A stretch of DNA of 64,000 nt from G963669295 sp963669295 (GTDB lineage: Bacteria > Bacteroidota > Bacteroidia > Flavobacteriales_D > CALLUQ01). The notes below the pieces were generated by a model. The model was given only the letters and a program-made list of their open reading frames with translations. It was not told where the DNA came from and did not search any database. The stretch is from assembly GCA_963669295.1 (NCBI GenBank), contig OY769938.1, forward strand, positions 3,038,001 to 3,102,000, written 5' to 3'. Position numbers and translations under genes: made by a program. Positions within the stretch are counted from its first letter, which is position 1. Every line of letters begins with the position of its first letter. This document shows positions 43,086 through 52,589 of this stretch, piece by piece.

Positions 43086-43472
43086 ATGAAAAAACATGTC
43101 ATTTTTATTATGGTATTCATGGTTTGCATTACTGGGGTTATTATTGCAAAATCCATTGATACACAACAACCGGTGCCTACAGAAAATACTGCTGTAGCTC
43201 CTATAGCAACTGCTAAATATGCCATGGTGATTGTAAGTCAGTATCGTGGAAGTTCCAAAAAGAAAATTGTGTTGAACTTTGGCGATGGCAAAGCAAACCC
43301 CTGGGACGACAATAGAATTAAAGGGAAAGATGAGGAGAAGATTGCAGTGTTGTATGATGATGTGCAAGCCTTGAACTATATGGCTGAGCGAGGTTATGTA
43401 TACATAGACTTTGCTTGTTATGAAATAAAGGATCAGTTGTTCAAACAATACATTCTAGAAAAGAAAAACTAA
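43086..43472 (+). CDS. Small exported protein, unknown
   Basis: A 128-residue protein beginning MKKHVIFIMVFMVCITGVIIAKS, an uncleaved or cleaved signal segment, then a Thr/Pro-rich linker and a folded part with basic strand RGSSKKKIVLNFGDGKANPW and a Tyr-rich C-terminus. No family recognised. The ATG at 43086 starts the signal; the longer frame overlaps the promoter and is rejected. The next gene, hemE, begins 8 nt after its stop, so they share a transcript. Confidence 0.75.
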   Translation: MKKHVIFIMVFMVCITGVIIAKSIDTQQPVPTENTAVAPIATAKYAMVIVSQYRGSSKKKIVLNFGDGKANPWDDNRIKGKDEEKIAVLYDDVQALNYMAERGYVYIDFACYEIKDQLFKQYILEKKN

Positions 43473-43480
43473 TACTTGAG

Positions 43481-44518
43481 ATGGAAGTGATGCTTAAAAA
43501 CGAATTGATATTGCAAGCGGCAAGAGGTGAAGAAGTAGCACGCACACCTGTTTGGTTAATGCGACAAGCCGGACGTATTTTAAAGGAGTACAGGGAGGTA
43601 AGGGGGCGTTTGAGTGGTTTTAAAGAGCTGGTTGAAACGCCTGAGTTGGCAGCAGAGGTTACCATTCAGCCGGTAGATTTATTGGGAGTGGATGCCGCCA
43701 TTATTTTTTCAGATATTTTGGTGATACCCGAAGCGATGGGACTCTCTTATCAAATGATAGAAAAAAAAGGCCCCTGGTTCGAAAATACGATTGCGACCTC
43801 CGAAGACCTGAAAAAAATTCGTGTGGCCGACCCAGAGTCGGATTTAGCATATGTGTTGGAAGCCATTAAGATTACAAAAAAGGAATTGGACGGTAGGGTG
43901 CCTCTCATTGGGTTTGCAGGTGCGCCATGGACCATCTTCTCCTACATGGTGGAAGGGCAGGGGTCTAAAACATTTGCCAAAGCCAGGAAACTGTTATACA
44001 CCAACCCTGAACTTTCGCATCAACTGCTGGATCAAATTACCACCTCTACCATTCATTACTTAAAAGCACAAGCTAAGGCTGGTGCAGACCTGGTGCAACT
44101 GTTCGATTCATGGGCCGGAATCCTAAGCCCGTCGCTGTATAGAGAGTTTGGCCTGAAATATGTAAATAGAATATGTGAGGCGATTGACGAAGTTCCTCTA
44201 ACAGTATTTGCAAAAGGAGCTTATTTCATGCGTCAGGAATTGGGACAGCTTTCATGCAATACCATTGGTTTAGATTGGAACATGGACATTGCCACATCGA
44301 GAAGATTGATAGGAGAGGAAAAAACATTACAGGGAAATTTAGACCCGGCAGTGCTCTATGCTGATTATGATACGATCCGCATGGAAACAAGAAAAATGTT
44401 GAAAAGTTTTGGTGCCCGAAAGCATATTGCTAATTTAGGGCACGGAGTTTATCCCGATATTTCGCCAGAAAAGGTAAAATGTTTTATTGAAACTGTTAAG
44501 GAATATAAATTTGAATAA
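43481..44518 (+). CDS. hemE: Uroporphyrinogen decarboxylase
   Basis: Decarboxylates uroporphyrinogen III to coproporphyrinogen III in haem synthesis. The 345-residue protein shows the signature RTPVWLMRQAGR, the active-site region IIFSDILVIPEAMG, GFAGAPWTIFSYMVEG and a C-terminal NLGHGVYPDISPE. It starts 8 nt after the preceding small gene; the OmpA-type gene begins 1 nt after its stop. Confidence 0.96.
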   Translation: MEVMLKNELILQAARGEEVARTPVWLMRQAGRILKEYREVRGRLSGFKELVETPELAAEVTIQPVDLLGVDAAIIFSDILVIPEAMGLSYQMIEKKGPWFENTIATSEDLKKIRVADPESDLAYVLEAIKITKKELDGRVPLIGFAGAPWTIFSYMVEGQGSKTFAKARKLLYTNPELSHQLLDQITTSTIHYLKAQAKAGADLVQLFDSWAGILSPSLYREFGLKYVNRICEAIDEVPLTVFAKGAYFMRQELGQLSCNTIGLDWNMDIATSRRLIGEEKTLQGNLDPAVLYADYDTIRMETRKMLKSFGARKHIANLGHGVYPDISPEKVKCFIETVKEYKFE

Positions 44519-44519
44519 T

Positions 44520-45689
44520 ATGAAAAATACTGTGCTATTAACCCTTGGATTGTTTGTAGTTTCATTGGTAGGATACTCCCAGGATGCAAACAATTTGGTT
44601 CCCGACCCAAGTTTCGAAGACCTTGAAGGAAGATTGCGAAAGCCTGGCCAAATGGAAATCATGCAACACTGGAAACCGGCTACCGGATCTGGTGCTGATA
44701 TCTTTGAAAAAGGGCATAAGAAAGTAGAGATAAGCATCCCCGATAACATGTATGGAAGAGAAAAGCCCATCACAGGTAAGCGATATGCAGGTTTGGTGTA
44801 TTACAGCTACAACAATCGTGAGCCAAGAAACTACATGATTACCGAATTGGCAAATCCATTGAAAGCCGGTGCTAACTATTGCATTAAGTACAATGTGAGC
44901 TTGTCTGATCTTTCAAAATATGCGGTAAACAATGTAGGAGCTTATGTTTCTAAGAAGAAAATTTCTAAAGAAAGCGAAGCCAGTTTGCTATTCCCTGCCC
45001 AGGTAACACATAGCAAGAACAAGGTGATTGATGAGCAATACACCTGGACAGAAATTTGCGGTGTGTTTCAAGCAAAAGGTGGTGAAAAGTATTTAACCTT
45101 AGGAAATTTCGCTTCTAACGAGAATACAGAATATAAAAAGATGAAGCGCCCTAAAGGGTTCAATAAACCTCAGAAAGCCAATGCATATTACTATGTAGAA
45201 GACATTTCTGTTGTTCAAATTATTGATGGCGACATGTCTGAATGTCAATGCGAAAAAGAAACTGAGGAACGCAAGAAGATGATTTATAGTAAGCAAATCA
45301 TTAGCGATAAAGCGTTATCCATTGATGATAAGATTGAGTACAGTACCGTATACTTCGATTTCTTAAGCAAAGATTTGGAAGGTGCTGCACACAGAGATTT
45401 AGATTCTTTAGCTGTTTTGTTAAAAGCCAACACCGATATTCAATTGGAGGTAGTAGGGCATATGGATAAAGAAGAAATGACCAAGGCAAAAGAAACCACC
45501 AACTCGTTGAGTAAATTCGATAAACTTGCTGAAAATCGAGTGAACGCTGTGATCAACTACTTGAAAACAAAAGGCGTTGCATCAGCACGATTAACAGCGA
45601 AGTGGGTAGACGACCAAGAGCCAGCCGACACTGCTCTTAACGACATTGCTAAGGCAAAAAATAGAAGGGTGGAGTTCATTAAGAAATAA
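44520..45689 (+). CDS. Exported protein with degenerate OmpA-like C-domain
   Basis: A 389-residue exported protein with a signal peptide ending near VGYSQ. Residues about 20-240 form a jelly-roll-like domain (NLVPDPSFEDLEG, GANYCIKYNVSLSD) shared with the next gene. The C-terminal part (about 275-389) follows the OmpA/Pal fold, but key positions are changed: the usual GHTD is GHMD, and the segment holding the conserved Asp is replaced by a Lys/Glu/Thr-rich stretch, though NRVNAVINYL and KNRRVEFI remain. Peptidoglycan binding is therefore doubtful. ATG at 44520 is used. Confidence 0.85.
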   Translation: MKNTVLLTLGLFVVSLVGYSQDANNLVPDPSFEDLEGRLRKPGQMEIMQHWKPATGSGADIFEKGHKKVEISIPDNMYGREKPITGKRYAGLVYYSYNNREPRNYMITELANPLKAGANYCIKYNVSLSDLSKYAVNNVGAYVSKKKISKESEASLLFPAQVTHSKNKVIDEQYTWTEICGVFQAKGGEKYLTLGNFASNENTEYKKMKRPKGFNKPQKANAYYYVEDISVVQIIDGDMSECQCEKETEERKKMIYSKQIISDKALSIDDKIEYSTVYFDFLSKDLEGAAHRDLDSLAVLLKANTDIQLEVVGHMDKEEMTKAKETTNSLSKFDKLAENRVNAVINYLKTKGVASARLTAKWVDDQEPADTALNDIAKAKNRRVEFIKK

Positions 45690-45710
45690 ACCCAAAGCAT
45701 ATTAAGCATA

Positions 45711-45737
45711 AAGGGAGCTATTACAGCTCCCTTTTTT
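45711..45737 (+). terminator. Intrinsic terminator after the first OmpA-type gene
   Basis: The 9-bp stem AAGGGAGCT / AGCTCCCTT with a 5-nt loop and T run. Confidence 0.88.
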
Positions 45738-45948
45738 ATGTGCTATGATTGTGTTTTTGGTGCGATTTCTGTATTATAATGATAGAGCAGTAGACCATTA
45801 CTCTGAAAGAAACTGAAAAAAAAAGAATCTTTTTGGAGAAAGTGCCGTTAAATGAAATTTTGAAAGGATGTCTTTCTGCAATTATTAAACGAATAGTTAC
45901 GTTAGTATAGCAAGGCATTAACAGTGCTGCAACCTGCAAATTGAAACC

Positions 45949-47091
45949 ATGCCTCTGATGGCAATTCGAAAACATATCGTACAAGCCGTTATTAGCCTTG
46001 TTGTGCTATTACCCGTTTTTGCACAAGCCCAAAACCTTGTGCTGAACCACAGCTTTGAATCGTACAACTATTGCCCGATAGGTTTCAATAACAAAGAATT
46101 GCAACTCATTAAAAACTGGGAGCAACCTACCTACGGTACGGTTGATTATTACAATGTATGCAGCGAGAAAATGGGCGTGCCCAGCAATATTTTTGGGGCG
46201 CAAGATGCATTGGCAGGTTCGGGCTATGTTGGCTTAATCACTTTTGCTCCTAGCGAAAGAAATTACCGGGAATACATTCAAGGGAAGTTACTATACCCGC
46301 TTAAAGCAGGGCAACAATACTGTGTGAAATTCTATGTTTCGCTGGCCGATGATGCTACTTATGTAAACGACGGCATGGGAGTACTTTTTTCACGAGAAGA
46401 AGTAAAGAATGCTTCTCGTAAAATATTGGAGGCTACCCCTCAAATCATGAACCCAACCGGGCATGTGCTACGCAATGATAGTGCCTGGATAGAATTGTCG
46501 GGAGCTTTTACAGCAGAAGGAGGTGAGGAATACATTACTGTTGGGAACTTCACGCCAGATGTAAACCTTGCAGTAGAGCGAAGGAAATTGAAGATACCAA
46601 GCGATGAGGTGGTATGGGAATACTCCTACCTGTTTTTAGATGATATTTCTGTAGCAGCAATTAACGATACCTCTGAATGTTCGTGTTCCATCAACGATAT
46701 TGCTGAACATATCAATGACCCTGAATACATTTTTAAGTATGCGGTGCTGCGTCAGGTGGAATTAAAATCGGTGCATTTCGACTTCGATAAGTACCATCTA
46801 AAAAAGAAAGCCATCAACACCCTTAACAACACGGTGGAGATCATGAAAGAGCACGACAATTACTATGTAGAGGTAATTGGCCACACCGATATCATAGGTC
46901 CGGATGATTATAACGTGGATTTGTCGAAAGAACGTGCGCAAGCAGTACTTAACTACCTGGTGAAGAAAGGCGTGCCCAAAGAACGTTTGCAAATTAACTT
47001 CTTTGGCAGCACCAAACCCATTACTTCTAACGAAACGGATAGGGGGAGGGCACAAAACCGTAGGGTGGATTTTGTGATCCTTGAAAAATAA
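45949..47091 (+). CDS. OmpA-family exported protein, paralogue of the upstream gene
   Basis: A 380-residue exported protein, signal peptide ending near AQAQ. The N-terminal jelly-roll-like domain (NLVLNHSFESYNYCP) matches that of the gene at 44520. The C-terminal OmpA domain (about 265-380) is complete: VHFDFDKYHL, VIGHTDIIG, the diaminopimelate-binding pair in NVDLSKERA and AQNRRVDF. It should tether the N-domain to peptidoglycan in the periplasm. ATG codons at 45949 and 45958 are both possible. Only 2 nt separate its stop from that of the convergent CotH-like gene. Confidence 0.88.
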   Translation: MPLMAIRKHIVQAVISLVVLLPVFAQAQNLVLNHSFESYNYCPIGFNNKELQLIKNWEQPTYGTVDYYNVCSEKMGVPSNIFGAQDALAGSGYVGLITFAPSERNYREYIQGKLLYPLKAGQQYCVKFYVSLADDATYVNDGMGVLFSREEVKNASRKILEATPQIMNPTGHVLRNDSAWIELSGAFTAEGGEEYITVGNFTPDVNLAVERRKLKIPSDEVVWEYSYLFLDDISVAAINDTSECSCSINDIAEHINDPEYIFKYAVLRQVELKSVHFDFDKYHLKKKAINTLNNTVEIMKEHDNYYVEVIGHTDIIGPDDYNVDLSKERAQAVLNYLVKKGVPKERLQINFFGSTKPITSNETDRGRAQNRRVDFVILEK

Positions 47092-47093
47092 CG

Positions 47094-49172
47094 CTAAAGC
47101 CCCTTAGGTGCTTTTCCTTTAATAGGTTCAATAGTAAAAAGACTATCAAACCCTTCTACCTTGTATATTACTTGTTCAGGCGATTTCTTTAAAGTAACCA
47201 TACCTTCGGAAGGGAAACCTTCATAGTTATAGGCCGAAATAGAGATGGGAGTATCCAGCATTTTAGCAATTCCTTTTTTCTCATAACCAACAACTTCTAT
47301 TGCTTTATGATGAAAGTTATGCACGGTAACATAATGCTGTCCTTTGGTGATCTTTTCTGCATAACCCTTTATCGATATTCCTGAAATGGGGTGAGATCGC
47401 TTGCGATAGTGCGCCCTTGTTTGTGCTGGGATGGCATAGGTAGCTTCTTGCTTTTTTCGTGCCATCATGGTTTCTTCAGTTGTAAACAAGAAAGTATTTC
47501 GTATTACTTTAGCGTTATTGCGCACAATGGTATCGCTATAAAGATAATCGTATTCGATGCGGAGTTGCTTTTCGTAAGTTTTTATCGCATTGTTATACTT
47601 GTTGAAAAAGGCATTCAGAAAATCTTCTGATGAGTAATGCTGTAGGTAATTAAGATACAGTTGGTAAACCTTTTCATCGTGCAATAAATAATGCAAATGT
47701 GGATGATTGTGTTGATCGTTGTACCCTACAAATGGCGATGCTGAAAATTGAATGCCTCCACCGTGCGAATGACCATCATACCCTACTAGTTCCAATTGAT
47801 TGGTAGAAGGGTTGAAGTAAAATCGTTGGTTGTGCCAAATCATACCGTGGTAAGAGCGCATCACATCCATAATGGCCAGAAATCGAGCAGTCTTGTCGGC
47901 ATCAAATACTTCTGAAGACATGCCCTGGCCGAATTGATATTGGTACAACAAGTTTTTGGCAGTATCGAGTTGAGCCAATAAATGGGGTGTTTTGTGAATG
48001 TGTTTTTCGGAAAATACCCCAAGGTCGCTAGCCAACATAATGGGTACACTGCCTTCAGAATCGTATTTTAAATCGTTGTTGAGGCGCAGTTGCCAAAGGG
48101 CATCTTCCTCAAATTTCAATAAAATCCCCTCTTCCCGTTGATTAGAGGTCATAAGTTCTTTGCTGAAATGTTCCTCCAGGGCATAAATGCCCAGGTGCTT
48201 GCCGTTGAGTTTTACAAAAGCAAAATCGTAGCGGGTGGTTAGTAGCCCTTCGTCTAGTAGTATTTGGTGCAACAGCCATTCTTTCAGAAATTGCCTCGAT
48301 TCAGGACGTTGAATTGAAAATACGCGCATGCCGCGATACAACAAAGAATCTTCCTTAAGCTTAATGCGGAACGACCATTTCTTACCTAAAATATGATCGG
48401 TCCAATCGCCTTTAAAGCGAATTTTTGCATCGTAGTAACGATCGTTTTCATCCAATGTAGCTTCTACCCAACTGTCGCTTTCCGATACAATAAGCCCTCT
48501 TTGTAGTGCCCTTGTTCGTAGTGCTTGGAGTTGCTGCATGGAAGCATCGTCTACAGTAAGGTTTAGGGTAGGAATGGTATCGGGAATTTCAGGGTGAGGA
48601 TAGTCGCTATCGGTAGTAACATTAATGCTCAAATCGTCGAAAAAGGCAACTTGATCTGCTTCCGGCATCCAGGTAAACACCTTTACCTGCCCACTATCTA
48701 TATTGCCCCTAATAACGGTGCGCAGTACCAGTTTTTCCCAACCGTCTTTTGTGTCTACTACTTTTTTGGTTTGTTGGTAGTATCCCCAGGCTGCTTGTAT
48801 ACAAAGTACTCCATTTTCCGAATCATCTTTACGCCATACTTCTGCTTCAATAATATCTCCGGGCTTTAAGTGCTTAAAAGTGTACCCCATGCCATAGGGG
48901 TAAGTAGCATCTGTTTTACTGGAAAATGAACCTGTGAATGCGGCTTCATCGCTTTGTGTTTGCCCGTTTGTAAAAGAGTGTTGATGCGATTGGAAATAGG
49001 TAATGCCATCTTCCTGTTTCGTTTGCTCACCAGTGCATAAGTAATCAAATTTACGCTCGGTCTCGGTAGATAATTGTTCTCCTCCACAACCCAAAACAAC
49101 GAATAATGTAGCAGCAATTAAGGGCGAAATCTGTAAAAGTTGGCCATTCATCATGGCAATAAAGCTACGCAT
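47094..49172 (-). CDS. CotH-like kinase-fold lipoprotein
   Basis: A 692-residue exported protein. The lipobox VVLG-Cys is near residue 29. About 30-195 is a beta-sandwich, possibly carbohydrate-binding. From about 200 on it follows the CotH kinase-like family: DAKIRFKGDWTDHILGKKWSFRIKL, GIYALEEHFSKELM, and a later segment FLAIMDVMRSYHGMIWHNQRFYF with an HSHGGG motif. CotH of spore coats is an atypical protein kinase; here the target is unknown. ATG 49172 is used, but 49154 or 49151 would give a tighter signal peptide. Divergent from the MFS gene. Confidence 0.82.
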   Translation of the reverse strand: MRSFIAMMNGQLLQISPLIAATLFVVLGCGGEQLSTETERKFDYLCTGEQTKQEDGITYFQSHQHSFTNGQTQSDEAAFTGSFSSKTDATYPYGMGYTFKHLKPGDIIEAEVWRKDDSENGVLCIQAAWGYYQQTKKVVDTKDGWEKLVLRTVIRGNIDSGQVKVFTWMPEADQVAFFDDLSINVTTDSDYPHPEIPDTIPTLNLTVDDASMQQLQALRTRALQRGLIVSESDSWVEATLDENDRYYDAKIRFKGDWTDHILGKKWSFRIKLKEDSLLYRGMRVFSIQRPESRQFLKEWLLHQILLDEGLLTTRYDFAFVKLNGKHLGIYALEEHFSKELMTSNQREEGILLKFEEDALWQLRLNNDLKYDSEGSVPIMLASDLGVFSEKHIHKTPHLLAQLDTAKNLLYQYQFGQGMSSEVFDADKTARFLAIMDVMRSYHGMIWHNQRFYFNPSTNQLELVGYDGHSHGGGIQFSASPFVGYNDQHNHPHLHYLLHDEKVYQLYLNYLQHYSSEDFLNAFFNKYNNAIKTYEKQLRIEYDYLYSDTIVRNNAKVIRNTFLFTTEETMMARKKQEATYAIPAQTRAHYRKRSHPISGISIKGYAEKITKGQHYVTVHNFHHKAIEVVGYEKKGIAKMLDTPISISAYNYEGFPSEGMVTLKKSPEQVIYKVEGFDSLFTIEPIKGKAPKGL

Positions 49173-49214
49173 TTTGCATCAATGAAAGCCTGTTGCTTGC
49201 ATGGGTTTTGCTGG

Positions 49215-49244
49215 TTTGATTTGTTAAACATTAACAGTACCTTG
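49215..49244 (+). promoter_or_regulatory. Promoter of the MFS transporter gene
   Basis: TTTG at 49215-49218, 19 nt, then TACCTTG (one T short of consensus), ending 8 nt before the ATG. Confidence 0.5.
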
Positions 49245-49252
49245 CAAGTGTC

Positions 49253-50530
49253 ATGTTGGAAAAAGGGAATAAGAAAATTATTAATGCATGGGCTTTTTAC
49301 GATTGGGCCAATTCTGTATATCCACTAGTAATTACTTCGGCCATTTTTCCCATTTTTTACGAAAATGTTACTTCGGCCGATGGATCGCCAATGGTAACGT
49401 TGTTTGGAAGGGAATTCATCAACACTGAAATTTATTCCTATGCCATTTCGTTATCGTTTGTGCTGGTGGCCATACTTTCTCCAATACTTTCGGGCGTGGC
49501 AGATTATACCGGGAACAAAAAACGTTTTCTGCAATTCTTTTGCTACCTCGGTGCTGGCTCTTGTGCTGCATTGTATTTTTTCGACCCCAATCATTTAGCA
49601 CTTGGTTTACTAACCATTATACTGGCCAGTGTAGGGTTTTGGGGAAGTCTGGTATTTTACAACGCTTACCTTCCTGAAATAGCGGAGCCGAAAGACCACG
49701 ATCGAATCAGTGCAAAAGGCTTTTCGTTGGGGTACATTGGTGGTGCGATCTTGTTGATTTTAAACCTGGTGATGATTATGGTATTTGATATTCCTGCCGA
49801 GTATAGTTTCATCACAGTAGGAGTTTGGTGGGTGGCATTTGCACAAGTAACTTATCGTCGGCTACCCAATAATGTTTATAACCGAAAACCAGAAGGCAAT
49901 GTGTTGAAAAAAGGGTTCGGAGAGTTGTTTGGAGTAATGCGCGAGCTGATGAAAACCAAGCGTTTAAAACGCTACTTGTGGGCCTTTTTTGTGTCGAGCA
50001 TGGGAGTGCAAACGGTAATGCTGATGGCTGTGCTCTTTGGTACCAAGGAAATTGAAGGCATGCAAGACACCGACTTGATTATTAGCATATTGATTATTCA
50101 ATTTGTAGCGGTAGCTGGTGCCTACTTGTTTGCCCGCATGTCAGATAAATTAGGAAACATCCGTTCCTTAATCATAGTAAATGCCATTTGGGTGGTTATT
50201 TGTGCCGGAGCATTTTTTGTGTACACACCCACTCAATTTTATATCATTGCCGGTGTAGTAGGATTGGTAATGGGAGGCATTCAGTCGCTATCTCGTTCTA
50301 CCTACTCTAAGTTTCTTCCAGAAACAAAAGACCATGCATCGTATTTTAGTTTGTACGATTTTCTCGAAAAGGTAGGCATCATCATTGGTACCTTCTCTTA
50401 TGGGTTAATAGAAGGCTTAACAGGAAGTATGCGTAATTCTATTGCGGTACTCATGGTGTTTTTTGTGGTAGGACTGGCCTTGTTGCTCCTGGTACCAAAA
50501 CAAGAAGTACCCTTAAACCAGGAAGACTAA
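49253..50530 (+). CDS. MFS transporter, UMF1 (Atg22-like) family
   Basis: A 425-residue, 12-helix major facilitator of the UMF1 group. The start NAWAFYDWANSVYPLVITSAIFP is the family's hallmark, and GGIQSLSRSTYSKFLPE is the cytoplasmic loop motif. Relatives include vacuolar amino-acid exporters in yeast; the substrate here is unknown. It is followed by lhgO, which has its own promoter. Confidence 0.92.
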   Translation: MLEKGNKKIINAWAFYDWANSVYPLVITSAIFPIFYENVTSADGSPMVTLFGREFINTEIYSYAISLSFVLVAILSPILSGVADYTGNKKRFLQFFCYLGAGSCAALYFFDPNHLALGLLTIILASVGFWGSLVFYNAYLPEIAEPKDHDRISAKGFSLGYIGGAILLILNLVMIMVFDIPAEYSFITVGVWWVAFAQVTYRRLPNNVYNRKPEGNVLKKGFGELFGVMRELMKTKRLKRYLWAFFVSSMGVQTVMLMAVLFGTKEIEGMQDTDLIISILIIQFVAVAGAYLFARMSDKLGNIRSLIIVNAIWVVICAGAFFVYTPTQFYIIAGVVGLVMGGIQSLSRSTYSKFLPETKDHASYFSLYDFLEKVGIIIGTFSYGLIEGLTGSMRNSIAVLMVFFVVGLALLLLVPKQEVPLNQED

Positions 50531-50536
50531 GCCTTG

Positions 50537-50571
50537 TTTGTACGTTAAGCCAACAACTTTTCATAACTTCG
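50537..50571 (+). promoter_or_regulatory. Promoter of lhgO
   Basis: TTTG at 50537-50540 and TAACTTCG at 50564-50571 are 23 nt apart; the -7 box differs from consensus at one position. Confidence 0.5.
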
Positions 50572-50607
50572 CCTCGAATTTCAAAAGCACCCACTTTGGA
50601 AGAATCA

Positions 50608-51831
50608 ATGTATGATGTAACAATTGTAGGTGGTGGCATTGTTGGAGCGGCTACCATGTACAAATTGCAAATGCGTTTCCCGCATCTTAAAATCCTGCTC
50701 ATTGAGAAGGAACAAGCCCTGGCCGATCACCAAACAGGGAACAATTCAGGAGTAATACACTCAGGCTTATATTACAAACCAGGTTCGCTTAAAGCGAAGA
50801 ACTGTGTGAGTGGCCGAAAAGAATTGGTGAAATTTGCTCAAGAACATGGCATTGCTCACGATGTTTGTGGCAAGGTGGTGGTAGCAACCGACCAGGCTGA
50901 GCTGCCTCATATGGACCGTATTTTCAATACCGGCTTGGAAAATGAGATAGAAGGAATTGAAAAAATTAGTGGCGAGCAAATTAAAGACATTGAACCTCAT
51001 TGCGTAGGCATTGGTGGCATATGGGTACCTTGCACAGGCATCATTGATTTTAGAGGGGCTACCGAAAAGATGGTGGAAATAGCACTACAGCTTCAAACGG
51101 CCTCTAAGCTGGCATTAGGGGAAGAATTAGTAGGCATGGAAAAAGGAGGAGATGCAACAACGGTAATTACCAGTAAGCATGCCTACAAAACAAAGAAAAT
51201 GATTTTTTGTGGCGGGCTACAAGCCGACCGACTGGCAAAAAGCGATGGTGTAAAGTTGAAAGAGAAAGTGGTGGGATTTAGAGGCGATTACTACGAATTG
51301 ACGGAGCAGGCCAAGCACAAAGTAAACAATCTTATATATCCTGTGCCCAATCCTGATTTTCCGTTTTTAGGGGTGCATTTTACACGTATGGTGGATGGGG
51401 AGATTGAATGTGGTCCCAATGCTGTGTTTACCTTTAAACGTGAAGGCTACGGAAAAACCGATTTTAATTTTCGCGATACCATTGATGCCTTGACCTATGG
51501 AGGTACCTGGAAATTGTTTTTCAAAAACATGAGCTTTGGCATTAACGAGTACCGTCGTGCATTTTCAAAAAAGCTCTTTTTAAAGACCTTGCAGCGCATG
51601 ATCCCGTCGTTAACAATGGATGACATTAAACCAGGACGTTCGGGAGTGAGAGCACTACTTTTACGTGCTGATGGCGATACGCGCGATGACTTCCGTATTG
51701 AATACAAAGACAACAGCATTCATGTACTCAATGCCCCATCTCCGGCAGCAACAGCAGCATTGGCTATTGGCGGACAAATTGCTGATATGGCTGAAAAGCA
51801 GTTTACTTTAACTAACCTGGAGCAAGTATAA
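50608..51831 (+). CDS. lhgO: L-2-hydroxyglutarate oxidase
   Basis: A 407-residue FAD-dependent enzyme that oxidises L-2-hydroxyglutarate to 2-oxoglutarate and passes electrons to the respiratory chain. The FAD Rossmann motif is DVTIVGGGIVGAATMY; QTGNNSGVIHSGLYYKPGS is diagnostic for the LhgO/DAO group, and KPGRSGVRALLLRADG lies near the end. The ATG at 50608 is preferred over a TTG four codons upstream. A hairpin without a T run follows at 51849-51871. Confidence 0.93.
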   Translation: MYDVTIVGGGIVGAATMYKLQMRFPHLKILLIEKEQALADHQTGNNSGVIHSGLYYKPGSLKAKNCVSGRKELVKFAQEHGIAHDVCGKVVVATDQAELPHMDRIFNTGLENEIEGIEKISGEQIKDIEPHCVGIGGIWVPCTGIIDFRGATEKMVEIALQLQTASKLALGEELVGMEKGGDATTVITSKHAYKTKKMIFCGGLQADRLAKSDGVKLKEKVVGFRGDYYELTEQAKHKVNNLIYPVPNPDFPFLGVHFTRMVDGEIECGPNAVFTFKREGYGKTDFNFRDTIDALTYGGTWKLFFKNMSFGINEYRRAFSKKLFLKTLQRMIPSLTMDDIKPGRSGVRALLLRADGDTRDDFRIEYKDNSIHVLNAPSPAATAALAIGGQIADMAEKQFTLTNLEQV

Positions 51832-51848
51832 ACAGAAACGTTTGGAGA

Positions 51849-51871
51849 CTAGTTGCCCATTAGGCAACTAG
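51849..51871. repeat. Perfect inverted repeat after lhgO
   Basis: CTAGTTGCC / GGCAACTAG with a 5-nt centre and no T run; a possible factor-assisted terminator or RNA processing site at this convergent junction. Confidence 0.4.
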
Positions 51872-51893
51872 CAACTAATAACAACAAATTAGG

Positions 51894-52439
51894 TCAACCA
51901 ATAACCTTATATTTGTCGAGGAAATTTTCCCAATCCCATAAGAAGAAGTTCATGATGTCGTCCAATCTTTTCAAAAAGATTGGGTTGGGAGTGTTCATGT
52001 CTTTGAAGTACTTTTCCTGAAAAGAGTTGAGGTCGTACTTGTAAAAAACGGCTTTCGACATGGCGTATAGCGTATTTTTTGAAGGGTGGTTCACCCGCGC
52101 CATGAATGTTTTATAATCTGCAATAAGTTTGGAGAAATCTATGACATCAATGTCATAAACCTTGCTGAATTTTTCTATAATCAGCTGTTCCATTCGTTTG
52201 CCTTGATCGTTCTCAAAATGGTAGGATAATTGTTTAAGGTTCCCCACCAAAACAATCATCATTAATTTATCGGAATCGTCTTTCTTCAGTTGTGGGGGGA
52301 GTACAAATTCTGGGTCTTCATTAATCAGCCCGGCCACGTCGGCAAACCCTTGCTCCACAATGTCGATCAAAGAATTGACAAATATATTTGCCAATTTATC
52401 TTCGGTTACTCGCTTCTTCCCGAATAGTGTAGTTAGCAT
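51894..52439 (-). CDS. Conserved protein of unknown function
   Basis: A 181-residue soluble, mostly helical protein without signal or membrane segments, starting MLTTLFGKKRVTEDKLANIF and rich in aromatic residues near its end (NFFLWDWENFLDKY). I recognise no family. It is a single gene, convergent with lhgO and 150 nt beyond the desaturase start region on the same strand. Confidence 0.8.
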   Translation of the reverse strand: MLTTLFGKKRVTEDKLANIFVNSLIDIVEQGFADVAGLINEDPEFVLPPQLKKDDSDKLMMIVLVGNLKQLSYHFENDQGKRMEQLIIEKFSKVYDIDVIDFSKLIADYKTFMARVNHPSKNTLYAMSKAVFYKYDLNSFQEKYFKDMNTPNPIFLKRLDDIMNFFLWDWENFLDKYKVIG

Positions 52440-52589
52440 AAAAATTCAGTTGATTGCTGGTGCAATACCCATGTATAATAGAGCAAAAATAAAGATTAAA
52501 CAACCCTTTATCGGGATACGTTTACGCAGGGTTTTCAACAAAGTTATTAACGTGAATGTTTTTTTTGCTCCGTATAAAGTCGGTGTGTT

